DNA from: CAZKFN01 sp964552035
GTDB taxonomy: Bacteria > Bacteroidota > Bacteroidia > Flavobacteriales_E > Vicingaceae
Length of the DNA: 12,808 nt
Direction of reading: 5' to 3'
NCBI GenBank assembly: GCA_964552035.1
Contig: CAZKFN010000073.1
Span: 1 to 12,808, forward strand
The translations under genes and the position numbers were made by a program. The notes below the pieces were generated by a model. It did not search any database and had not been told where the DNA came from. It saw only the letters and a program-made list of their open reading frames with translations. Positions 1 through 5,606 of this stretch are shown piece by piece (the stretch's first letter is position 1; each line of letters starts with the position of its first letter).

Positions 1-80
1 AATGGATTTCCATGGGTATAGAAGCAGCAAACAATGCACCCATAGAAAAAGCATATAATGTAGGCGTTCTACAAACCTAA
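1..80 (+). CDS. C-terminal end of an unidentified protein (5' truncated by window)
   Basis: A plus-strand frame is open from the window edge (first full codon at base 3) and stops with TAA at 78-80. It gives 25 residues ending in AYNVGVLQT. The stop lies three bases before the tail of the convergent CoA-binding-protein gene, which is the tight packing expected of a real gene end. The fragment is too short to assign a family and I do not recognise it. It could still be a chance open frame, since 25 codons is not long in AT-rich DNA, but the placement and ordinary amino-acid composition favour a genuine C-terminus. Confidence 0.5.
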   Translation, partial: WISMGIEAANNAPIEKAYNVGVLQT

Positions 81-83
81 ATT

Positions 84-449
84 CTAATAATTATCGATAG
101 AAAGTAGTACTAAAGTACAAGCTACTTCTTTTTCTATTCCATTCTTATCCAGTAATTGATAAAGTTCTTCATTTTCAGTTCCAGGATTAAAAATAACTCT
201 TTTAGGCCGGGTATTAATAATGTATTCATAATATTCTTTTTGAATTTTAGTCCCAATATATAAGGTAATGGTATGAATGTCTTTAAAGATATTTTTGTTA
301 TTTACAATTTCAACTCCTCCCACTTTACCTTTTTTAATACCAACGGGTACAACCGTATGCCCACTTTCCAAAAGGCGATGTACTGCCTTATAGGCATAAC
401 GTTCAGGATTCGTTGTAGCACCTAAGACTAATGTTTTTTTATTTTCCAT
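84..449 (-). CDS. CoA-binding domain protein (YccU/CoA_binding_2-like)
   Basis: This small, single-domain cytoplasmic protein has a Rossmann-type fold. Its N-terminus has the nucleotide-binding strand and loop TLVLGATTNPERYAYKAV, followed by the family pattern HTVVPVGIKKGKVGGVEI. Near the C-terminus is RVIFNPGTENEEL, matching the FxPGxE region of CoA_binding_2 proteins. Family members bind CoA-like nucleotides in structures, but their cellular role is unsettled, so no reaction is assigned. I place the start at the ATG whose complement is at 447-449 (protein begins MENKKTLVLG, 121 aa), because homologues usually begin just before the first strand. An upstream in-frame ATG at 465-467 would add six residues (MLKFKK). 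The gene is divergent from ndk and convergent with the gene fragment at the left edge. Confidence 0.85.
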   Translation of the reverse strand: MENKKTLVLGATTNPERYAYKAVHRLLESGHTVVPVGIKKGKVGGVEIVNNKNIFKDIHTITLYIGTKIQKEYYEYIINTRPKRVIFNPGTENEELYQLLDKNGIEKEVACTLVLLSIDNY

Positions 450-573
450 CTTTTTAAATTTTAGCATATTATTTAAAAGCGATTATCTTTCTACTATATA
501 AGGTCTAAAAATCAATTTTGTTTAAACAGAAAATAAGAAAAGAAATAAGGTTTAAAATATAGTTTCGAATCCT

Positions 574-581
574 TATTTTTG
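574..581 (+). promoter_or_regulatory. Candidate Bacteroidota-type -7 element for ndk
   Basis: TATTTTTG matches the Bacteroidota -7 consensus TAnnTTTG at every fixed position and is followed by GCACACC, a common context in this phylum. It lies 23 bases before the ndk ATG, which would give a leader of roughly 15 bases. The -33 element is weak: only a TTTA-like stretch is found at about 551-554. The match is seen in the sequence; promoter activity is inferred. Confidence 0.55.
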
Positions 582-604
582 CACACCATAAAAAAAGATA
601 CAAT

Positions 605-1024
605 ATGTCAGGAAACAGAACATTTACAATGATTAAACCCGATGCTGTTGAAAAAAACTATATCGGAGCTATTTTAGAAAAAATTAATGCTGCAGGATTT
701 AGGATTGTAGCCATGAAATACACTAGATTAAGTAAAGAAAAAGCAGGGGTATTTTATGAGGTGCACCAAGAACGTCCTTTTTATGGTGAATTAGTAGAAT
801 ATATGGCTGGTGGACCAATTGTTGCGGCTATTTTAGAAAAAGACAATGCTGTAGCAGATTTTAGAAAACTAATTGGTGCAACCAATCCAGAAGAAGCAGA
901 GGAAGGTACTATTAGAAAACTCTATGCATCCTCTATTTCTGCAAATGCTATTCATGGCTCAGATAGTGATGAAAATGCAGCAATAGAAGGAAATTTTTTC
1001 TTTTCAGAAATGGAGAAATTTTAA
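605..1024 (+). CDS. ndk: Nucleoside diphosphate kinase
   Basis: Ndk transfers the gamma phosphate of ATP to nucleoside diphosphates through a phospho-histidine intermediate, balancing cytoplasmic NTP and dNTP pools. The 139-residue product has the usual short bacterial length. The catalytic histidine is His117 in NAIHGSDSDE. Other nucleotide-binding residues are in place: Lys11 (MIKPDA), Tyr51, Phe59, Arg87, Thr93, Arg104 and Asn114. The ATG start gives the standard N-terminus just before the first strand (RTFTMIKPDAV). The leader is A-rich with no Shine-Dalgarno sequence. A consensus-like -7 element lies upstream and a strong intrinsic terminator follows the stop by about 20 bases, so this looks like a single-gene transcription unit. 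Nothing is unusual in the protein. Confidence 0.98.
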   Translation: MSGNRTFTMIKPDAVEKNYIGAILEKINAAGFRIVAMKYTRLSKEKAGVFYEVHQERPFYGELVEYMAGGPIVAAILEKDNAVADFRKLIGATNPEEAEEGTIRKLYASSISANAIHGSDSDENAAIEGNFFFSEMEKF

Positions 1025-1042
1025 AGTCTTCAAAAAAATATT

Positions 1043-1075
1043 AAAAGCCTAAGCAATTTTGTTTAGGCTTTTTTT
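1043..1075 (+). terminator. Intrinsic terminator after ndk
   Basis: A perfect 10-bp inverted repeat, AAAAGCCTAA at 1043-1052 and TTAGGCTTTT at 1063-1072, encloses a 10-base loop. A run of seven T follows from 1069 to 1075, partly inside the right arm. It begins 18 bases after the ndk stop codon, so it should end the ndk transcript. This is the clearest rho-independent terminator in the window. Confidence 0.85.
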
Positions 1076-1134
1076 ATTTTAGATTAAGTATTGATTAGAC
1101 TTAAGAATTTCAAAACAATGAATAACTTTAGGGC

Positions 1135-1707
1135 ATGAAACTAAAAAAAGAGTTTTATCTCCAAGATGTTGTCTCCCTAAGTAAGCAATTACTTGGTAAA
1201 CGTTTGTGCAGTTTCATTGATGGCAACTTAGTTAGCGGCATTATAACCGAGACGGAAGCCTATGCCGGAGTTAATGACAAAGCTTCTCATGCCTATGGTA
1301 ATCGAAGAACAAAAAGAACTGAAAGTATGTACTTAGAGGGAGGAGTAGCTTATGTCTATCTTTGTTATGGAATTCATTATTTATTTAATGTTGTAGCTAA
1401 TAATAGAGAAATCCCTGAAGCTGCACTTATACGTGGAATCAAAATAGACCAAGGTCTTCCTAAAGTATTAGAACGAAGGAAAAAGAAAAAAGATAGTCCC
1501 GATTTATGTATTGGGCCAGGAAAAGTAAGCCAAGCTCTAGGAATTACAACTCAAGAAGATAGAGTTTCACTTTTAGGAGATAAAATATGGATGGAAGAAA
1601 CAAATATTATCCTTAAAGAATCGACAATAAAAATAAGTGAAAGAATTGGGATAGATTATGCAGAGGAAGATGCACTTTTACCCTATAGATTTGAATTGGT
1701 AATATAA
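1135..1707 (+). CDS. 3-methyladenine DNA glycosylase, AAG/MPG family
   Basis: The product is a monofunctional base-excision-repair glycosylase of the AAG (MPG) fold, expected to remove 3-methyladenine and related alkylated or deaminated purines. At 190 residues it is the usual bacterial length. Aligned by eye with human AAG, every key residue is present: the catalytic glutamate Glu41 in ITETEAYAG (human Glu125), the base-stacking residues Tyr43, His52 and Tyr75 (human Tyr127, His136, Tyr159), Asn85 (human Asn169) and Arg100 (human Arg182). The conserved YVYLCYGIHYLFNV and CIGPGKVSQALGI segments are also clear. The ATG at 1135 starts the protein right at the family N-terminus. The gene follows the ndk terminator by 60 bases, so it is probably transcribed separately. 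No terminator was found after it. Confidence 0.95.
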   Translation: MKLKKEFYLQDVVSLSKQLLGKRLCSFIDGNLVSGIITETEAYAGVNDKASHAYGNRRTKRTESMYLEGGVAYVYLCYGIHYLFNVVANNREIPEAALIRGIKIDQGLPKVLERRKKKKDSPDLCIGPGKVSQALGITTQEDRVSLLGDKIWMEETNIILKESTIKISERIGIDYAEEDALLPYRFELVI

Positions 1708-1903
1708 GAAAAAAAGTTGTGTTTTAAGACTATAATTTGAGCTATTTTTAAAAAATATTTTAGGCCTATATACTCCTATTATTTTTATAAATCAATAGCT
1801 AAAATGTTTTTTATTTCACTTTTTTATTCAAATATTTGCTGTATGCTATTGAGGATAAAATCACTTTCTCAACATACTAATAATTAGCAATTTATGTAAA
1901 GTA

Positions 1904-1946
1904 CAACAAATTATTTAGGGAGTAGGTTTTTTCCAATAAATTGTTG
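1904..1946. repeat. Imperfect inverted repeat upstream of dnaA
   Basis: The arm CAACAAATTATT at 1904-1915 is complementary to AATAAATTGTTG at 1935-1946 at 11 of 12 positions. The two arms are separated by 19 bases. It sits just upstream of the candidate dnaA promoter and could be an operator or a hairpin. No long T run follows directly, so a terminator for the upstream gene is less likely. In such AT-rich DNA a repeat of this kind can also arise by chance. Confidence 0.4.
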
Positions 1947-1953
1947 ATTATTA

Positions 1954-1986
1954 TTTTGTTTTAGCATGTTTTTTTAAGTATATTAA
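1954..1986 (+). promoter_or_regulatory. Candidate dnaA promoter
   Basis: TTTTG at 1954-1958 could be the -33 element. It is followed 20 bases later by TATATTAA at 1979-1986, a partial match to the TAnnTTTG -7 element. The spacing fits the 17-23 bases usual in flavobacteria. The predicted transcript would start about 28 bases before the dnaA ATG. The -7 match is imperfect (the last two bases differ), so this is a tentative call. Confidence 0.35.
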
Positions 1987-2020
1987 CGCAAAACGAATTA
2001 ACTAAAATTAAGCCACAAAA

Positions 2021-3457
2021 ATGAGTAAAGACTTCAACCAAGTTTGGGAAAATTGTTTATCAATTATTAAAGATAATGTAAGCCTCCAAAGCTACAAAAC
2101 ATGGTTCGAGCCTATTATTCCTATTAAACTTACGAAGGATAATGTTTTAACGATTCAAGTACCAAGTCAATTCTTTTATGAATGGCTTGAAGAACATTAT
2201 ATATCCTTGTTAAGAAAAACAATAAAAAAGGAGTTAGGCACAGAAGGTAAATTAGAGTATAGTATTGTAATGGAAAATACTCTTCATAATCCCAAACCAT
2301 ATACAGTCAAAATACCTACATCCAACAGAGAAGCACTGAGGAATGATCCCGTATCAATGCCAATAGACATCAATAGAGAAAAGGGGATTAAAAACCCTTT
2401 CATTATTCCTGGGTTAAAGAAGGTTAAAATAGAATCTCAACTTAATCCCAACTACTCTTTTGATAACTTTATAGAAGGAGATTGCAACCGTCTGGCTCGT
2501 TCAGCAGGATATGCCGTTGCAAAAAAACCCGGTGGTACTGCCTTTAATCCCATTTTAATCTACGGTGGCGTTGGATTAGGAAAAACCCATCTAGTTCATG
2601 CGATTGGTATAGAAATTAAGAATAGACATCCTAATAAAACGGTATTATATGTATCGTCTGAAAAGTTCACCCACCAATTTATTGATGCTGTAAGAAATAA
2701 CAATCAAAATGATTTTATACATTTCTATCAAATGATAGATGTTCTTATAATAGATGATGTCCAGTTCTTTAGTGGCAAAGAAAAAACACAAGATGTATTT
2801 TTCACCATTTTTAATCACCTACATCAAACCGGAAAGCAATTAATTTTAACTGCTGATAAAGCCCCCGTTGAAATACAGGGAATGGAACAACGTTTACTTT
2901 CTAGATTTAAGTGGGGATTATCTGCAGATTTACAATATCCTAGCCTAGAGACAAGAATTGCCATTCTTAAAACTAAAATGTATAACGAAGGACTTGAACT
3001 ACCTAAAGAAGTTGTTGAATATCTTGCATATAGTATCACAACAAACGTACGTGAACTGGAGGGAGCCTTAATTTCTCTTTTAGCTCAATCTTCTTTAAAC
3101 AAAAAGGCTGTTACACTTGACCTGGCAAAACAGATGATTGATAAGTTTGTTAAAAATACAGCCAGAGAAGTTTCTATAGAATACATTCAAAAAGTAGTTT
3201 GTGATTATTTTGATATGCCTATAGAATTACTCAAGTCAAAAACTAGAAAAAGAGAAATTGTTCAAGCAAGGCAAATCGCCATGTACTTTGCTAAAAAAAT
3301 GACCAAATCAAGCTTAGCAAATATTGGTTTACATTGTGGAAATAAGGACCATGCCACAGTTTTACACGCTTGTAAGACTGTTAACAATCTAATTGAAACC
3401 GATAAACGATTTAGAGGATATGTAAATGATTTGGAGAAGAAAATAAGTATTCAATAG
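2021..3457 (+). CDS. dnaA: Chromosomal replication initiator protein DnaA
   Basis: DnaA binds DnaA boxes at oriC and opens the duplex as an ATP-bound filament. All four domains are present in 478 residues. The N-terminal helicase-interaction domain is about residues 1-85 (VWENCLSIIKDNVSLQSYKTWF). A variable linker follows, with the AAA+ core from about 140: Walker A GGVGLGKT at 182-189, Walker B VLIIDD at 241-246, box VII arginines Arg291 and Arg295 in RLLSRFKWG, and sensor 2 Arg344 in NVRELEGAL. The C-terminal helix-turn-helix domain has Arg417 in QARQIAMY and the DnaA signature at about 436-452 with KDHATVLHAC. The start gives a standard N-terminus after an A-rich leader. A hairpin follows the stop, and the phosphatase gene begins 47 bases later. 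Confidence 0.99.
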   Translation: MSKDFNQVWENCLSIIKDNVSLQSYKTWFEPIIPIKLTKDNVLTIQVPSQFFYEWLEEHYISLLRKTIKKELGTEGKLEYSIVMENTLHNPKPYTVKIPTSNREALRNDPVSMPIDINREKGIKNPFIIPGLKKVKIESQLNPNYSFDNFIEGDCNRLARSAGYAVAKKPGGTAFNPILIYGGVGLGKTHLVHAIGIEIKNRHPNKTVLYVSSEKFTHQFIDAVRNNNQNDFIHFYQMIDVLIIDDVQFFSGKEKTQDVFFTIFNHLHQTGKQLILTADKAPVEIQGMEQRLLSRFKWGLSADLQYPSLETRIAILKTKMYNEGLELPKEVVEYLAYSITTNVRELEGALISLLAQSSLNKKAVTLDLAKQMIDKFVKNTAREVSIEYIQKVVCDYFDMPIELLKSKTRKREIVQARQIAMYFAKKMTKSSLANIGLHCGNKDHATVLHACKTVNNLIETDKRFRGYVNDLEKKISIQ

Positions 3458-3464
3458 TTTTAAA

Positions 3465-3489
3465 AAGGAAGCATTTCGCTTCCTTCTTT
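3465..3489 (+). terminator. Hairpin after dnaA, probable intrinsic terminator
   Basis: AAGGAAGC at 3465-3472 pairs perfectly with GCTTCCTT at 3478-3485 around a five-base loop. A short T-rich stretch (CTTTA) follows and an A run precedes it. It starts eight bases after the dnaA stop and ends 15 bases before the next start codon. Because the T tract is short, termination may be only partial, which would let dnaA transcripts read into the phosphatase gene. Confidence 0.6.
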
Positions 3490-3504
3490 AATAAATACCA
3501 AAAA

Positions 3505-3972
3505 ATGAAAATTCTTATGGTTTGCCTAGGAAACATCTGTCGTTCTCCAATGGCTGAAGGAATAGCTAAACAAAAGATTAAAAAAATGGGATTAGATGTC
3601 TTTGTTGATTCTGCCGGAACTTCAAATTATCATATCAATGAAGCCCCCGACTCCAGAGCAATTAAGAAAAATGCTGAATATGGAATTGACATTAGCTCGT
3701 ATAAAGGCAGACAATTAGTTGCTGAAGACTTTGATGAATTTGACCATATTTTTGTTATGGATGCATCCAATTATCAAAATACCATAGCTCTTACCGATGA
3801 TTCAGATAAAAAGGAGAAAGTAAAAATGATTCTAAATTTGAGTCATCCAAACTCTAATATGTCTGTTCCCGACCCCTATTATGGAGCTGAGGATGGGTTT
3901 GAAAATGTCTATGGACTTTTAGATGAAGCTTGCGATATTCTCATCCAAAAAATTAAAAATGGGGAACTCTAA
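3505..3972 (+). CDS. Low-molecular-weight protein tyrosine phosphatase
   Basis: This is a cytoplasmic phosphatase of the low-molecular-weight family, using a cysteine-phosphate intermediate. The CX5R active-site loop lies at the N-terminus as CLGNICRS, with nucleophile Cys7 and Arg13. The general acid is Asp123 in VPDPYYG. The second typical segment, VDSAGTS at 34-40, is also present. At 155 residues it has the normal length. Some bacterial relatives act on tyrosine kinases of polysaccharide export, but no such kinase or export gene is visible here, so its partner is unknown. The gene lies 47 bases after dnaA and overlaps the next gene by 14 bases, so the two are probably translated from one message. 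Confidence 0.95.
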   Translation: MKILMVCLGNICRSPMAEGIAKQKIKKMGLDVFVDSAGTSNYHINEAPDSRAIKKNAEYGIDISSYKGRQLVAEDFDEFDHIFVMDASNYQNTIALTDDSDKKEKVKMILNLSHPNSNMSVPDPYYGAEDGFENVYGLLDEACDILIQKIKNGEL

Positions 3973-4672
3973 GGTTTATTTAATTCCCAATACTTTAGGT
4001 GAAGAAACCAATATTGCTGCTTCTATCCCCTCCTATAATATAGACGTTATCAAACAACTCCACTATTTTGCTGTGGAACACTTAAAAGATAGCAGACGCT
4101 TTTTAATTCGCTGTGGATTAAAACACAAAATAAATGAAAGCGTATTTATTGAATTCAATAACAAAAGTAATTTAGAACAACTCGATAAAATCATTGCTAT
4201 TTTAAAAGCCGGAAATGCTTTGGGGATTATTTCTGATGCCGGTTGCCCCGGTATAGCCGACCCAGGTGCAAAGATTGTAGCTGCAGCACATAGAAATAAC
4301 ATAGCAGTAGAACCTTTAGTAGGTCCTTCCTCAATTTTATTGGCACTTATAGCTAGTGGTTTTAATGGTCAATCCTTTACTTTTCATGGATATTTACCAA
4401 GAGAAGTGGAAAAGCGTATCAAAAAACTTCAGCAAATTGAACTGCAAAGTGCGAAAAACAAGCAGACTCAAATTTTTATGGAAACTCCTTATAGAAATGA
4501 AGCTTTATTTAACGATATCCTAAAGCATTTATCCCTAAAAACAAAACTCTCTATAGCTACAGATATAACCCTTCCAACTGAATACATAAAAAGCAAAACC
4601 ATTAAAGAATGGAAATCCGACCCTCAACCTAAACTTCATAAACGACCTACTATCTTTCTATTGCTCGGCTAA
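3959..4672 (+). CDS. Short RsmI-like SAM-dependent methyltransferase (tetrapyrrole methylase fold)
   Basis: The protein belongs to the tetrapyrrole (corrin/porphyrin) methylase superfamily. It is closest to RsmI, which 2'-O-methylates C1402 of 16S rRNA. Family motifs are GIISDAGCPGIADPG near residues 87-101, then VGPSSILLALIASGFN and FTFHGYLPRE, and METPYRN, matching the RsmI ESPHR region. It differs from RsmI in being about 237 residues (RsmI is about 280) and in having IPNTLGEE where RsmI has PTPIGN. It is therefore probably the Bacteroidota paralogue of unknown substrate rather than RsmI itself. I chose the ATG at 3959 (MGNSKVYLIPNT) because the first strand begins just after it; an in-frame ATG at 3923 would add 12 residues unlike the family. 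It overlaps the phosphatase gene by 14 bases and the convergent kinase gene by 15. Confidence 0.88.
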   Translation: MGNSKVYLIPNTLGEETNIAASIPSYNIDVIKQLHYFAVEHLKDSRRFLIRCGLKHKINESVFIEFNNKSNLEQLDKIIAILKAGNALGIISDAGCPGIADPGAKIVAAAHRNNIAVEPLVGPSSILLALIASGFNGQSFTFHGYLPREVEKRIKKLQQIELQSAKNKQTQIFMETPYRNEALFNDILKHLSLKTKLSIATDITLPTEYIKSKTIKEWKSDPQPKLHKRPTIFLLLG

Positions 4673-5512
4673 TTCATGAACGTGATATAAACTTAAAGCT
4701 GCAATTGGCTTTTCAATTATATTTCCAATCTTCACACCCCTGCTTTCAGCAACTACTTCAAGGTATTCATGATAGTAATAAGCAATTGATCCAACCGCAT
4801 TTAAAGGCCATTCTTTGGCTTGACTAAAGCGCAAAATTTGATGATCAAAAAAAGATTCAAACTCCTGAATTATTTGTTGAGCCATAAAAGGATTTTCTTT
4901 GTGCCTATGAGCAAAGTGACTAAAACTAGCCATAAATCGATTGGGGTATTTATTTTCATAAAGATTCCTCAAAATATCGTCAATGCTCAATCTGTATTGA
5001 AATTCAAAACGCTCCCTTAATTCATTCGGCATATATCCTTCAATGAAGGATTTTAAAACCCTTCTACCTATATTTACTCCCCCACCTTCATCTCCAATAA
5101 TAAATCCCCCTGAGGGAAAATTTTGTATAATTTCTTTGCCGTTAAAGCTACAACTATTACTGCCCGTACCTAAGATAGCTGTAATTCCTTCTTTTTTAAG
5201 GCAGGCTGCTCTTGCCGCTCCCAATAAATCATGATAAACCTGAATTTTTCCAACTTTAAAAAATTCCGCCAAAGAGTTTTTAACCATAGTGTTTTTATCC
5301 ACAGTAAAACAACCTGCGCCATAAAAATAAATATGCTTTGCTTCTTCAACTCCTTCATATTTTGACAAGGTATCTATTATGGTTTGTAAAAAATTTTTCG
5401 GGGTATGAAAGTTAGGATTCAAACCCAAGCCTTCTACCTGTTCTATTCGACCAGGTCCATAAATTATTCTCCAGTCTGTTTTGGTAGAACCGCTATCAGC
5501 AATTACAATCAT
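4658..5512 (-). CDS. BadF/BadG/BcrA/BcrD-family ATPase, N-acetylglucosamine kinase-like
   Basis: This is an ASKHA-fold (actin-like) sugar kinase, most like eukaryotic and bacterial N-acetylglucosamine kinases, so it may recycle amino sugars from cell wall or chitin. The phosphate-1 loop is IADSGSTKTDW at residues 4-14. The likely catalytic aspartate is Asp95 in HDLLGAARA. The phosphate-2 loop is LGTGSNS at 114-120, followed by the family segment IGDEGGGVNIG at 139-149. The adenosine motif is VGSIAYYY near 240-247. At 284 residues it is full length. Radical-activating BadF-type ATPases carry cluster-binding cysteines; I see no such pattern, which supports the sugar kinase reading. Its substrate cannot be fixed from sequence alone. 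It is divergent from the large surface-protein gene and overlaps the methyltransferase gene tail to tail. Confidence 0.88.
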   Translation of the reverse strand: MIVIADSGSTKTDWRIIYGPGRIEQVEGLGLNPNFHTPKNFLQTIIDTLSKYEGVEEAKHIYFYGAGCFTVDKNTMVKNSLAEFFKVGKIQVYHDLLGAARAACLKKEGITAILGTGSNSCSFNGKEIIQNFPSGGFIIGDEGGGVNIGRRVLKSFIEGYMPNELRERFEFQYRLSIDDILRNLYENKYPNRFMASFSHFAHRHKENPFMAQQIIQEFESFFDHQILRFSQAKEWPLNAVGSIAYYYHEYLEVVAESRGVKIGNIIEKPIAALSLYHVHELAEQ

Positions 5513-5549
5513 AAAAAAAATATTAGAAAGTGTAAAAATAAGCCTAAGG

Positions 5550-5568
5550 TCAACTTAAAAAAAGTTGA
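5550..5568. repeat. Small hairpin between divergent genes
   Basis: TCAACTT at 5550-5556 is the exact complement of AAGTTGA at 5562-5568, with a five-base A loop. It sits in the 94-base space between the divergent kinase and surface-protein genes, where promoters for both must lie. It could be a regulator site or a leader hairpin, or chance. No convincing TAnnTTTG element was found here; TATAATTT at 5590-5597 is the nearest candidate for the plus-strand operon. Confidence 0.3.
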
Positions 5569-5606
5569 AGCTAAAATTTAAATATTATTTATAATTTCTA
5601 TAAGCA

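Larger units (their letters stand above)
1708..2020. other. 313-base intergenic region upstream of dnaA
   Basis: This stretch is very AT-rich and has no open frame longer than about 15 codons starting with ATG. It contains the inverted repeat at 1904-1946 and the candidate dnaA promoter at 1954-1986. I searched by eye for the DnaA box TTATNCACA in both orientations and found no match with fewer than two mismatches. The closest is TAAGCCACA at 2009-2017, immediately before the dnaA start. The region therefore shows no clear sign of being an oriC, although its AT-richness would allow easy unwinding. Confidence 0.6.

Noticed and set aside
1122..1129. TAACTTTA just before the glycosylase start, resembling a -7 element.
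   Set aside because: It lacks the final G, has no -33 element at the right distance and would make an almost leaderless transcript. The evidence is too thin to list as a promoter.
1742..1757. AT-only near-palindrome (T run followed by A run) after the glycosylase gene, considered as a terminator.
   Set aside because: The stem has no GC pairs and no distinct T tract follows, so it would be unstable as an RNA hairpin.
2824..3039. A 71-codon open frame on the minus strand.
   Set aside because: It lies wholly inside the AAA+ domain of dnaA, has no family resemblance and reads as an antisense shadow.
3923..3958. A longer start for the RsmI-like methyltransferase, adding 12 residues.
   Set aside because: The extra residues are unlike the family N-terminus and would lengthen the overlap with the phosphatase gene to 50 bases; the ATG at 3959 lies directly before the first strand.
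4820..5234. Two plus-strand open frames of 63 and 66 codons.
   Set aside because: Both lie opposite the well-supported kinase gene, cover its conserved motifs in antisense and resemble no known protein.
5295..5303. A perfect DnaA box sequence, TTATCCACA.
   Set aside because: It is a single copy inside the sugar kinase gene, over 1.8 kb from dnaA and with no second box or AT-rich unwinding region beside it. One such match in an AT-rich window of this size is plausible by chance.
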